The position numbers were made by a program, and so were the translations under genes. Source: Rotaria socialis (Eukaryota; Rotifera; Eurotatoria; Philodinida; Philodinidae). From it: a stretch of DNA of 64,000 bases. Location of the stretch: NCBI GenBank assembly GCA_905331475.1, contig CAJNYU010002348.1, positions 274,955-338,954 of the forward strand. The letters run 5' to 3'. Positions 11,842 through 23,967 of this stretch are shown in pieces. The notes under the pieces are model-generated. The model saw nothing but the letters and a program-made list of their open reading frames with translations. It was not told the DNA's origin and searched no databases. Positions within the stretch are counted from its first letter, which is position 1, and every line of letters starts with the position of its first letter.

Positions 11842-14139
11842 ATGGATAGATGTTCTCAATGGCTCTATAATATTTTTAAGTTCGCTTTTTTATTATTTTT
11901 CATACTGGCTATGGCAGTAGCTATGCTAAGTGGAAAGCCACTTCAATGGTTTTTACGTTCATCAAAATCCATTTGTAATACATTTTTACTGGCCCCAATA
12001 ACATCAAAGAATATCGAACAAAAACGTTCGGTCTCATGGTTTTTGGGCTCAGAAGAACAACAAAATTATTTATCACAAGGAAGCTACTTTTATTCAAATC
12101 CTGAATATTCACAATGGAAAGAAAAGCCACTTCGAAATGGTATTTATTTTATTGTTTAGCTTTTCGTATTTAGAAACGGTTTCGTTTTTTCTTTCTAGAA
12201 CTAATGGTAGAAACACCACCAAAACGTAAGTTACGTAACTTCAAAATTAATTTTGGACCACAACATCCAGCTGCTCATGGTGTACTTCGTCTTATTGTTG
12301 AACTTGATGGAGAGGTTAGTTTACTTTTTTATTAATTTTTGTTGAAAATAGTTGAAAAATTCTTTTTTTCTAGACTGTTTTACGTGCTGATCCACATATT
12401 GGACTTTTACATCGTGGAACAGAAAAACTCTGCGAATATAAAACATATATTCAAGTAAAAAATAGTAATTGTGATAGAGAAGTGGAAAAGTAACGTTTAA
12501 GTTTAATAGAAACGAAAAGTGATAGATACGAAGTTGATATTATTTTTTTCGAATTCACGAGAGTGAACACAGAATTAAATACTCATGTATTTCTATATCG
12601 GCGAATTTTAGTAATAATATTCTATCGAATGTCATTACTGAGGAAATATATAATTATCAGTCAATAGACGATTTTCTGCATTTTGTTTTTAATTTGTACG
12701 TTAGTTTTTTAAGAATCTATTCTATTTAGGCTTTACCTTATTTTGATCGACTTGATTATTGCTCAATGATGACAAATGAACAAGTATATTCAATAGCGGT
12801 TGAACGTCTTCTAGGTATTGAAATACCTGAACGAGCAAAATATATTCGAAGTATGTCTATATCGAATTTTTTTCTTATTTATTATACTATAATTTTTTAT
12901 TCATTTAGCTTTAATGGGAGAAATGACACGTATTCTTAATCATACACTAGCTGTTGGTTGTCATGCACTTGATGTTGGTGCAATGACACCGTTTTTTTGG
13001 CTGTTCGAAGAACGTGAAAAGGTTATTTTTCATAATTAAAAAATATTTTAATTCAAGAGAGTAATACATTTTGATTGTGTTGTAATTTAGATAATGGAAT
13101 TCTATGAACGTGTTAGTGGTGCTCGTATGCATGCTGCTTATGTTCGACCCGGTGGTGTTGCATTTGATTTACCACTTGGCTTTATGGAAGATGTCTATAA
13201 ATGGTGTGAAGGATATGCTCGTCGTATCGATGAAGTCGATGATCTTTTAACAAGAAATCGTATTTGGATGCAACGTACAGCTGGCATTGGTATTGTATCA
13301 GCAGAAGAAGCGCTTAATCTCGGTTTTTCGGGTGTTATGCTACGTGGTTCGGGTATTAAATGGGATATTCGAAAATCGCAACCATATGATGCTTATGACA
13401 AAGTTGAATTCGATGTACCGATTGGTGTCAACGGTGATTGTTTCGATCGGTAGATAACTGCAAATTCAATTGATCTTTCTTTTTCTAACTCACTAATTTT
13501 CTTACTAGATATTTATGTCGTATGGAAGAAATGAGACAAAGTTTAAGAATTATGGAACAATGTATCAATCAAATGCCAGGTGGAGAATATAAAGTGAGAA
13601 AAAACATTTTCTATGAACAAAATTATCGTTTTGCTTTCTATAATGTGTTTAGGTAGATGATCACAAAGTAACACCGCCGAAACGTGCAGAAATGAAAGCA
13701 AGTTTATTAATGAAAGTTAACGAGCAAACTTTAATCCATTTTTATTTTAGGAATCAATGGAAGCACTTATTCATCATTTTAAACTTTTCAGTGAAGGTTT
13801 TGTTGTTCCACCTGGTGCAACATATACTGCTATTGAAGCACCAAAAGTTAGTTTCGTAAATATTGAACTATTTTTTAAATCATTATATGCATTATTTAGG
13901 GTGAAATGGGTGTTTATCTTGTATCCGATGGTACATCGAAACCATATCGAGTTCATATAAAAGCTCCTGGATTTATTCATTTAGTAAATAGATTATTGCA
14001 TTACTTTTAGTTTTTTTGATTTTTCTTTTCTTTCTATAATTAGGCTGCCCTCGATCGTATCTCCCGTCGTCACATGCTTGCTGATTTAGTTGCTATTATA
14101 GGAACATTGGATATTGTCTTTGGTGAAGTTGACCGTTAA
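11842..14139 (+). CDS. NDUFS2: NADH dehydrogenase [ubiquinone] iron-sulfur protein 2 (complex I 49 kDa subunit)
   Basis: About ten exons encode the 49 kDa core subunit of mitochondrial complex I, part of the quinone-reduction site. Motifs in order are [100 protein letters not shown] and the C-terminus DIVFGEVDR before TAA. The reading is complete and closely matches the human protein. Introns are mostly 50-70 nt; the one after [15 protein letters not shown] is about 275 nt. The intron at 13698-13750 begins GC rather than GT. The N-terminus is uncertain: the first ATG (11842) gives a very hydrophobic leader, while the ATG at 11923 starts [15 protein letters not shown], a more typical amphipathic mitochondrial presequence. 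Confidence 0.97.
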
Positions 14140-14465
14140 ACAATCTACCATATGCTGTACATTCAAAAAAAAAATTTCTTTTGGACGATCCATCGTTTAG
14201 AGTTTACTTCTCTTTCTTAATAAAAAAATAAACCTCAACATTTGTGAGTTTGTACAAGCAATATAAAAAATGACTAAACAAACAAGAAATAAAAAAAGAC
14301 AAAAGATTCTTCGTGGAGAAAACAAAACAATCAACAATATCCTCACAGAAAATACATAAATTAATATCACTATTAAAAAGAACAGAATAGGCACAGAATC
14401 ATGAGTAGGATTTGTAATCCATACTGAAACACAAACTATATGAAAACAAAGTAAATACGTTCAGA
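14140..14465. other. Gap between convergent genes
   Basis: A short AT-rich stretch between the stops of NDUFS2 (+) and the GPR158-like gene (-). It presumably holds the 3' UTRs of both; no other feature was seen. Confidence 0.5.
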
Positions 14466-16505
14466 TTATGTAGATAGTAATATTGCCAATGAAATACTTG
14501 ATATTAGAAGAATAAAGCTAATTGGTTTTATGGAGCTAGCAATAGCAATACGACATTTAAGTATATCATAACTTGATATTCGTGACGTGTTACTCAACAA
14601 TATATCCCACTGCGTATCCAATACGTCGCCAAGAAAGAAATCATTTTGATCGAGAAATGGATATTCATAACCAGGTCGACAACGACATTTATATTTACCT
14701 AAAAGAAAACCCCGACCAAAGATGGGTTCACACTAAATAGATTGATAAAAATCATATTATCGAGCGGAAATAATAACAACAATAAAACATACTAGTGTGC
14801 TTTGATAATCACAATGATCACTGCCTTTAAATGCATTTGGTACGTAATGAGACATTGAACATTGATTGATATCCAAATAACTTAAATAAGTATCGATACG
14901 TACGACGCCTCTAAAAAAATTTGAATCCATCATTCTAATGAAACGAAAGTCATGAAGTTATAATTTTACTTGAATTCAATATTAATTCCAAGTGTATCAA
15001 GACCAAAAAAAGGCACAGCATAAGTTACTATCCATTGACGTGGTAATGTATGATTTTGACTGCACTGAAATCTTGGTGGGAACCATTGACCATGTCTAAC
15101 ATAGAAATACAAAGTTGTTCAAGTAAACCTGCCGTCATTGAAATGTAAACTCAGAATATTTCTATCTACTACAGAATATATTTAATTTTCATCCTGAAAC
15201 TTCACTCGTTAGAAATACATTCATAAACAAATTTTTATATATAAGAAACTAAAAAACATTTATGCCGATCACGTATCGAAAAAGTCTGACGTATGTTTAT
15301 GAAGATCCAAGTTTGAAAATGTATTGCATAGGACTACTAATAATGAACTATAAACATTCGTGTTTATTCTTACTTTAATTCTGGTGCATGAAAATATAGT
15401 GGAAAACCAGATTCATGAGGAACTAATGCACTACCGAAATAATCAGCACGAATAAATAATTTAAGCCAATATTCAGTTAGTTCTGAACGATCGCCATTTG
15501 TTGCCCATCGAGCTTTCATTGTCTATAGTAAGAAATAGAAAAGTATCAGTAACTATTTTCATTGATAATGATTTTTCTTTACTCGAAACCAAATTTCATT
15601 TTCATAACCATCAGGTAATCCTGCCCAATCAACGACAGCATATTTTCGATTAATATCGTTTTCTATTCGAAAAGCATAGGGTCCAAAATAAGGTAAACGA
15701 TAGTTTCGAAATTTTCCACGATCAAAAAAAATGCCAACACCAACAACTTTATGGTCACTAGCAACTGCCGCTAAGACTTCACCAATTAATTGTTCATCAG
15801 TTAAATCAACTTCAGCTTTACGCAACGGAAAGTCTTCATCAGAATTAACAATTTGATAAAAACTTGAGAGAAAATGTGATAGTGTTAATGCTAAACGTGC
15901 TTGAGATTCGAATTGGATATCAACATCATGTAAAACATCACCTGACATCGTTAACAAATCTTCAGTCATAAATTCACATATATGTGGATTATAGTTTAGA
16001 TGACTATAAAGTTGCATTATCGATGCAATACGTGTTGGATATTCGTAAGTGGCACGTTTTGAACGAAGCTTTTCTATATGATCTTCTTGTTTATAACTGA
16101 GAAATTTAGCAATAAAATGACTAGATAATGCTAGTATTGGATAAATAGATGATTTAAATATAGAGGATGATGTTGCTAATAATGTTGTTATTATATTCAC
16201 TTTTGAAACTGAATAAGAGAAAAACTTCTTTGTGAAAGAATAAAATTAAAATTAAAACGTACCAGAATCGGTCGGTAATGGTAACATAGAGTTCTTACTT
16301 AGATTATTATAAATGGAACTATTTGATAGATCACTATTATAATCAGTCGATCGACGTGTACGCGGCGGAAATAATCCGAAATATGATTGAAGGAAATATT
16401 GTGGGTACTGTCGATATACTAAAGCCCAAGAAAAATAGAAATTATCTTTCGAAAAATTAATGATACATTGATAAAATACTGGTTGGGCGTGAGTGAAATG
16501 ACAAA
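14466..16505 (-). CDS. GPR158/GPR179-like ectodomain protein A (Cache plus Cys-rich EGF-like), no 7TM
   Basis: Multi-exon gene. From the N-terminal side come YFSWALVYRQYPQYFLQSYF, then a region with YEYPTRIASIMQLYSHLNY, then a Cache-like part (VVGVGIFFDRGKF, LPYFGPYAFR, PRQWIVTYAVPFFGLDTLG, GVVRIDTYLSYLDINQC). Last is a Cys-rich module (CEPIFGRGFLLGKYKCRCRPGYEYP). The 'V.. ++DINQC ... C.C.PG' arrangement is that of the extracellular part of the orphan receptors GPR158/GPR179. Instead of the seven helices, the frame ends soon after with one hydrophobic tail (PISFILLISSISLAILLST) and TAA at 14468-14466, like a GPI signal or single anchor. The 5' end is uncertain: an acceptor-like AG precedes the exon at about 16505, and no signal-peptide exon was found upstream. 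The neighbouring gene at 17819-19893 is a paralogue in the same orientation. Confidence 0.7.
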
Positions 16506-17240
16506 ACTAGCTCTTTCTCCATACTCATCGTGTGAATAGTTGAAAAATTAATGGATCGTTTCTAATCTGATAAACTAAGTTCAAATCTTTCAGGGCTTAA
16601 TTGCGCTAGCTTTTGTTTGTTCTGAATAGTCTGTTCAGTTGTTCTTAGCTAACGATCAAGATTGTTCTGAAACATTATCAAAAAACAAACAACCAAACGA
16701 AATCTCCTCAAGTACAACTGACATAGTAGAAATCGATGCAACAGTTCACGAATTTATTTCTATTTTTTATTCTTTTAGTTCTTTACCCCTTGCCCATGTG
16801 CAACTTTAATTCTTTTGAAGCATATTGTTTTTTTCCTATTCAAAGTACTGTGTTTCTCTTCTATTCGTCCTTTCGCCGTGATTGACTTTGATTTTACTGA
16901 GTCGTTATTTAGTCATCTGTTTTTCTTTGCGATGTGGCAGCAATTACGCCTGAAATTTTTCGTTTTTACTATTCAATTTTCTCTGTTATGATATTTCTCA
17001 TAGCTAGTTTAATGTATCGCTTCTAATCTTTCGGATGATATATACGTATATGAACATTTTCATCTTGACTCTGTTAGTTTTCTCTTGTGATTTTGATTTA
17101 ACAGACTGCTTGTCTTCGTTATTTATTCTTTAGTCAACGTAGTGATAGGCTAGTTAGCTATCTTAGCATTTCACTGTCTAAAACAACGATTGCATACATT
17201 GTCATTATTTTATTTTACATAGCAATGTCTTATTAAGCAA
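16506..17240. other. Intergenic, no gene seen
   Basis: Upstream of GPR158-like gene A. I searched the minus strand for a signal-peptide exon and saw none that was convincing. Confidence 0.4.
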
Positions 17241-17323
17241 ATGCATTACTTTGCTTGTCTTAGATTAATTTCATTGAAAAAACGAAAACCTAGATTATCG
17301 ACAATAACAATTTCAAAATCTAC

Positions 17324-17681
17324 GATGGCAACAATTGTACCACCTAAGATTTACCAAGAGTCTACTAGTTTTATATCAGACACATTACGCAGTGATGCTC
17401 ATCTTATCTCATTAGACAATCATAAACCTAGAAAAACCGAAGAAAATCTTGGATGGACTAAACTCGATTTAACTGAAGAAAAGACCGTTCACTTTGAATC
17501 GATGAGTCACAATCATTGGTCAGTTAAAAGAACTATACAGTACATCGGTGAAAAAATTCTACAAACTATTACAATGGGAGTCCAGATGATCGTCGGTGGA
17601 ATCTCAGTCTTGCTATGGTTTGGAATGGTCGTCATTGGAAATATTATACAGGGAAAAAAGAATATCTTCAGCGAGAGGTAG
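17324..17681 (+). CDS. Hypothetical small membrane protein
   Basis: The open frame runs from 17241; I prefer the internal ATG at 17324 (MATIVPPKIYQES), giving about 118 residues. The N-terminal two thirds are polar. A C-terminal hydrophobic segment (MGVQMIVGGISVLLWFGMVV) is followed by basic residues, which suggests one membrane helix. No family is recognised. It lies between two minus-strand GPR158-like genes, 137 bp from the 3' end of the upstream one. Amino-acid composition looks protein-like rather than low-complexity, but no splice evidence or homology supports it. Confidence 0.45.
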
Positions 17682-17818
17682 TGATATAGTTAAAAGACAG
17701 TTTTTTGTAAATCGATAATTCTAATCTTTGTTTCTAATTTAAAATTGGTACAATGATGAATCAATTATTTAATATATTTTAAAAAATAACTTGAAATCAG
17801 ACAACTTATTTTTCCTGA

Positions 17819-19893
17819 CTATGTTTTTGAAATAAGATAACTTGTACTCCAATTAACCGTAAGATTAGTGTACATAAAAACATGACTAATGAATAAATAG
17901 TACTTACATTCAACTTTAATACAATCAAAATTATTGACATATTCTTCTTGTGTAGCTTTTTCGATAATATAACCTTTAAATGGTCCATCTTGATACGGCG
18001 GATAACGATAGCCAGGCTGACAGAGACATTGATAACCACCACGTCGAAATCCAAAACCAAACAATGGTTCACAACGTGTTGTTGGCTTACATTTATCTGT
18101 TCCGGCAAATAGATTTGTTTGTTTCGATTGTACAGTTATTTGATCAGTTTCAGGACATTGATTTATATCCATCATGATAAAGTCGGCATCAGCTACAGCA
18201 ACTGCTAAATTACGCATTGATTGAAAATGTCGATATGCTGTATGGCGCGGATAAATATCAACAATAGGTGAAACAGCACTAATGATCCATTTATTTGATC
18301 GACCACAATCAAAATATGGGCGTGTCCAAATAGTTGGACCTTGTCAAAAGTAAAAATTGTCTAGATATTTTCTCATATAAAATAACTTACCAAGTGGATC
18401 TTCGGGATGTGGTGGTCCCAAAAAGTCAAATATTTGTGGCATATCATAAAGTTTATACATTCTTTCAGCTAATAACAATTGTACCGTATGAACACCTTTA
18501 CCTGCGAAATAAGAATATACTTTTTTTTATAATTCATATAAAAATATTCGTAATACAGTGAATGAACAAATAAATATACCATAGTGAAACTAATATTTAA
18601 TTAACGAATAGACGAAAACGTGCAAGAATGAACGAGAGAGACACATTTTATAGATAAAAACCAATGATTTTATTAAAGATTATATAAAATAATGGTATCT
18701 ATATTGCTATGACTCTCTCGTTTACTTGACTAATAAAAATATTCTACGACACGAATCACCATCGAAATTATAGAAAGCAATCACCAAAATGTGAAAGAAA
18801 TATACGAATAAATGAATAAAGAATCTAATATGTATCGATTAATATCTATATGTATATAAAGAGCACTATACGTTGTTTCATGGTATCATCATCATCATCA
18901 TCACCATCATCATCATTATCATTGTCATGGATCGTATCATTTTTGTTTTCATTGATCAATCTTCTTTGATTTTTTGCTTTTTTTTCGTTTTTATCATCAG
19001 TTAAATTAGGTGATGTCATTGTAGAATTACTCGAGTGTTCTTCTGCAAGAAAAACGATAATTAGAAATAGAGTAAACTGGATTTTGTTTTCATAGTTGGA
19101 TCATAATTACGTTTTTTTTTAATATTTCGCGTTTCATCTGGTAACCATTTTCTATACCATTCATTCCCACGATTATATCGTGATGTATATTGATGAAAAC
19201 GACCTGCACCAATATCTTCTTGTTGAATAGTCTGATTAGTCCATTCATTTTTCCAGTTAAATGCATCTAAAATAGCATAATATTTTGTTGAATACTTGTT
19301 TCAGAATGCTCTGTTTTGTTTTTACCATAGAAATCATCAGCTCGCCAAGCATAAGGACCAAATAATGGTATTGTTTTATTGAAAAAATTTTTGTACCAAT
19401 GTGGATAATATTTATTTGTATCAAAAAAGATTCCTGACCCATTAAGCATTCCACGACCACCAGTTACATCGGCTAAAGAATAATCGCAGAAATATTCGTC
19501 TTCGTGGCCTTCTACGAATGTGAACTTACCAGCATTATGCAAAAGTATATATGTAAGACCGGGTTCTTCAAAGTCAAATAAACGTTGGAATAAATAACTA
19601 TATAACATGGCATTTCGATGAGCAATATTTCTAACGTGCAATAACTGTGATCGATTTCTCATTATAATATCTCTTTTAAGCATTTCAATAGATGGTTTTT
19701 GATAAACAGTTTCGTCTGGTAAAACAAGTTCATTTGGCTGTTTTTCAAAGCAATTATCGCTATTCACAGAATTTATTTTATCCATGATTTCATCGATCTT
19801 ATCATAGGTAATCCATTCAAATTGAGAATCAATTTTATCGAATAATAATAAACATAGAAGAAGAGATATACAATTATATACAAAGAGATCCAT
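17819..19893 (-). CDS. GPR158/GPR179-like ectodomain protein B (signal peptide, Cache, EGF-like), no 7TM seen
   Basis: Exon 1 (19893-19326) starts with a signal peptide (MDLFVYNCISLLLCLLLF) and carries PLFGPYAWRADDF of the Cache-like fold. Later exons add AFNWKNEWTNQTIQQ, a linker rich in Asn and Asp (about 18890-19045), LLLAERMYKLYDMPQIFDF, RPYFDCGRSNKWIISAVSP, MMDINQCPETDQ and a Cys-rich module ending CLCQPGYRYPPY. The DINQC and CxCxPG signatures place it with GPR158/GPR179, class C orphan receptors. After CIKVEC there is a canonical GTAAGT donor and no seven-helix region before the next gene. The C-terminus is unclear: the zero-frame continues to a stop at 17819, while the +1 frame encodes a hydrophobic stretch (SLVMFLCTLILRLIGVQVI) that could be a membrane anchor after an unusual splice or frameshift. 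Confidence 0.72.
18887..18930. repeat. ATC/CAT trinucleotide microsatellite, coding for poly-Asp
   Basis: An imperfect run of ATC/CAT triplets. Read on the minus strand it gives a run of Asp codons in the linker of GPR158-like gene B, so it probably lies in coding sequence. Confidence 0.7.
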
Positions 19894-21299
19894 ACATAGG
19901 AATCTAACAAATATAGAAGTAACTCACAATAGATAATCACTATAAAAAGTTATTTATATTTACCAACGATTCCTTATTGTTTTTGACGATGATTACTGTT
20001 TGAAGAATTTTTCAAGAATTTTACTGCTAGAATAAACTTATCATGTCATAATATATGACAAATTCATACTGAACTTCAAGAGAACTGCATCCGAGAACAT
20101 TGAATGCTTATCTTCACCGTATTGTTCATCAATTGATGTTGAAAAGAAAAAAAAAGAATACTGATATAAATATCATAAAATCTAGAAAGAAAAATATACA
20201 CTAAAAGTTAATCAATAGACCAGTGTTCATTTTGTCAAAGTTGTTAGGATTGTTCCAATTTTCATTCTAGAAACTAGATAAATTTCATAAATGATGCATA
20301 ACAGTCACTATGCGCTATATGGCTTTTGAAATTCATAACGATCACAGCTATTTTCTCTCTCGAAATCATACGCATAGCTACATCAATAAAGACATCAAGT
20401 ATTTATACTCTTATATAATCACAACGTTACTCTTCAAACGTTCAGAGAGGAACAAATATCGACTACTTCATAGATTCGTAAACTGTAAGAAAAAAAATCA
20501 TCCGAGTGACGCTCGCATAAACAAGTAGGACATAAAAAGTGCATATATATTGATTAAAAAGAAATAGTTTAATTCAAAATATTGACTCTACAAGTGTTTA
20601 ATGCACGAAGTGAGCTAATTAACAGAAGAAAAAAAAACACTCAGTGTTCAATTCAGATCAATAAACACGAATGTCTATAGCGTCAGCTCTTGTTTCAATA
20701 TGACATAGTATAAGTTTCAAATTTTATTACATAACTAACATAACGGTACAAGTAAAAGTAAATCTGTGATCAATATAATCAAACAGACTCATTTTGAACA
20801 GACAAAAAGTCCAATGCCATTACTGTTCGATTGAATGATCACAGTTTCTCTTACTTACATCAAAGATAAAACAAGAATAGAGAAAAGAAAGATCGTTCAC
20901 CGGTTATAAGGTCAAACGTCTACCGCAAACTAATAGTGGTCACTTCGCAATTCTTATAGCATGTTGAACTATCTTTCAAGTGTCACCAGACTCATTGAGC
21001 GGTAATCGAAATATGCAATAAAATAAATGAGAAAATATTTTATAATTATAATTCAATGTTCTAAATTCATTATCGTAGTTGTTTTTAGAATTTTCTAGCG
21101 TAAATTAAATTTTTTTCCATCGATCGGTCACTAGGCGATAGTAGCGCTGGTATTTCAATTGGTTGATGTTTTGTACCAATTGCTATATTTGTAAAGGCGA
21201 TTCTTTGTATTCTATTCATCAGTGATCTTCTTTAAATTGATCAATTGACGAAAAATTTTTTAAGAGAACAATTTCGTATCTGTTAAAGAATTATTTACG
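19894..21299. other. Intergenic between divergent genes, no gene seen
   Basis: Shared upstream region of GPR158-like gene B (-) and the helical-protein gene (+). AT-rich; one open frame at 20310-20528 has no recognisable motif. Promoters of both genes should lie here, but no specific element was identified. Confidence 0.45.
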
Positions 21300-23072
21300 A
21301 TGTCAACATGGCGCAAACGGTTCTCGTAAGAAACTATAATCTTAGTTGATTCTGAATAAATTTCTTTTTCTTAGAAGAAAATCACAAAGACTTACTGAAA
21401 ATGACGAAATTCTCTTGAATAATGCAGCAAAATACCGTAAAAAAGTACAAGCAGCAGTAAGTCAAATAAATCGTACAAAGAAATTTGCACAACGAACTTT
21501 TGATAGTCCTGCATCTGAAATTCATGGTAAAAGAATCTAGATTTTTTTCGTTCATTTTTCTATAAGATTTTCTTTAGTTGCTCGACTTATCAATGATATT
21601 GGGCAACTATCAGATTGTAAACCATTACAAGTAATAGAATTTTGAATTGAGATTGTCTTTCAAATATAACTATTTTTAAATCTGTTTAGGAAGTTACTGG
21701 TTTAATAGATTCGTTAGCTATGCGTCATCAATTATCATCACGAATATTTAATGGTAAGAAAATTTTAATTGGTAGATATTTCTGTACTACAATGATAATA
21801 AAATAGAATATGCCATGAATTCACTTCAACAAGCATTAAAAAAATTAAATGATAATTTATCAAATGATTTTGATAAAACAAAATCTATTTTTGAAGAAGC
21901 TGTGACAAATCATTGCTCTGATCATACAAAAAATCAATTATTAACAAAAGGTTTGATGAAGAAGAAAAGAGTGAAATTCTAACATTTCTAACATTGACGT
22001 GTATTTTTACAGTACAAATGGAATGGTCGAAACATCAACAAGTAGCAGCTAAAGAATTGAAACAAGGTTTATCATCGTATTGTGATATTGGTTTGTATAA
22101 TCTTAAAGTACAAATGGCTATTCTCGAGAAACTTCAAGTAATCATTAATAATTTCTATTTAATATTGTTCATTGTTTTTGTTTTTCGCTTTTGATAGAGT
22201 TTCATTGATCAATTATCTCGTGGCGATGATCCGGATTCAAATAATGGTTTATCAAATTTTGCTGCTAATAGTATACAAACTCGCCGTGACATAGATACTA
22301 TGTTACGTGTTATGCTTGATGCAGCACCAAATGATTCAACTTCTTTACCTGGAGCAAAACGACCAAAATTTCTTGACAATCATTTAACTCTTTCAAGTAA
22401 AATTCTAGCCCTTAAATTTTATATTTTGAAATATATATTTTCTTTTTTTTTTCGTAACATTTTAAGATTCACTTTTTTCACCTGAAATCTCTGAAGCAGC
22501 AGCTGGCTCGAATTTCCCAACAATAGGACAAAGAAGTACACCAGTTACTCCTCAATATTCATCTAGGATTAATTGTGCAACAGATACAAATAGACGCACA
22601 CCACAATATGAAGCGACAATGAGAACACCCTTGACTCCACAGAATGATTATTTTCAAAGTAATATTCACAAAACAAATTAAACGTAGAAATTTTTGAATA
22701 TAAATCTTCTGAATTGATAGAATAACCGTTTGATAGACGAAGGTATGAGAATTAGACAAAAATGAACTCGCATTTATATATGCGGATTTCATTTCGCACC
22801 ATCTATTACATCGAAAGAGTGATTCATATTTTCAAAGTAACTATTCCGTTTTCAGTAAAACATTAACTTGAGAATGTTAACTTTAACTCTTCGGTTAGAA
22901 TAGCTATTGGTCTCGAAATTCAATCATACTGTCGAGTGACAATTATCATCTCTCAAATCTATGTTTTAAGTTTAGTTGTTAATTAATTACGTTTTTTTTT
23001 CTAGCTACATCTGAGAATGATCCACTACCTTCGTATAGTGACTTATTCGTTGTACCGAGTACTTGCAAATAA
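21300..23072 (+). CDS. Helical, possibly BAR-like protein with Pro/Thr-rich tail
   Basis: Reconstructed from about eight exons. ATG at 21300 (MSTWRKRF) with a GTAAG donor joins in phase to RKSQRLTENDEIL at about 21370. Later exons give LINDIGQLSDCKPLQ, EVTGLIDSLAMRHQLSSRIF, MNSLQQALKKLNDNLSNDF, MEWSKHQQVAAKELKQGL and FIDQLSRGDDPDSNN. A tail with TP repeats (STPVTPQYSS, RTPLTPQNDYF) ends in a last exon with DPLPSYSDLF and TAA at 23070. The first 200 residues are almost all amphipathic helix, of a length and pattern that would fit a BAR domain (membrane-curving dimer). The LPSYSD motif resembles short trafficking or WW-type ligands. I do not recognise a named family, so BAR is a guess from secondary structure only. 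Confidence 0.6.
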
Positions 23073-23449
23073 AAATTTATACAATGACGAACAAAAAAAT
23101 CTTTTTCTGAAATGAAGATTTCTGTGCTATTGGTATGTGTACAAATCATGCAATGTAGATTGTGCTTGTTCTTTCTCTTACTTACTCTTTTTTTTGTTGG
23201 TTCTGTATAATGTGCAAAGACATAGTCTTAATTTATATATAGATAAATGTTCAGATCGTCTTAATTAGTTCTTGTTACTGTTTCAATAGTCATTTTTCTT
23301 GTCAGATCAGATGTATATAAAAAGCTCGATCTCAATCTGTGTTTATTTGCTTACGATTCATAAGAAGCAAGTTTCTAATTTCCAAATAAATTTCAAATAA
23401 TAATAAATTCATGTTTTCTTTTTTCGCGCGTTAAGGAAAAGGATAAAAG

Positions 23450-23866
23450 ATGACTAGTTCAAATCGTCTGTTGATACCATCAATATCGTATACATATTCA
23501 ATGATGATGGGTTTCATATGTATGGGAATATGCTTTTTTTGTACATTGTGTTGTATAATAACAAGAATAATTTATGAGCGTGAAAAACGTGAAAGAAAAA
23601 TAACAAATATTCATCGTTTAATGATTAATTTACCTGAAATTGATGTGAATGAATTACAAGGAAATATTTTAAAAGAAAAAGATTTACCATTGGGTTATGG
23701 GCAAATGATGAGCATGCTTGGAAAAAATGTTAAAGAAATGGATGAATTTAAAAAACAATTACAAATGTTACCAGTAACAATAGCAGAAAAATTAGGAAAT
23801 TTTTCGAAAGCAGATAAAGTTGATCATTTACAACGTGCACTCGTTGAAAATCAATTTCATTTTTGA
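23450..23866 (+). CDS. Small single-pass membrane protein, unknown function
   Basis: Intronless 138-residue frame. A hydrophobic segment (MMMGFICMGICFFCTLCCII) at residues 18-40, rich in Cys (possible palmitoylation sites), is followed by a strongly basic stretch (REKRERK) that predicts a cytoplasmic C-terminal side. The rest is polar and helical (LPLGYGQMMSMLGKNVKEMDEF). No family is recognised. It lies about 100 bp upstream of LSG1 on the same strand. Codon use resembles the neighbours, so I consider it real. Confidence 0.65.
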   Translation: MTSSNRLLIPSISYTYSMMMGFICMGICFFCTLCCIITRIIYEREKRERKITNIHRLMINLPEIDVNELQGNILKEKDLPLGYGQMMSMLGKNVKEMDEFKKQLQMLPVTIAEKLGNFSKADKVDHLQRALVENQFHF

Positions 23867-23967
23867 ATTCTTTTTTATGTATTGATAATTATAAAAATAG
23901 TTATAAAAAAAACAATTAAAATTTTTCTAGATAAATAAAAAGACAAGAGAGAAAGCAACATCAAATA

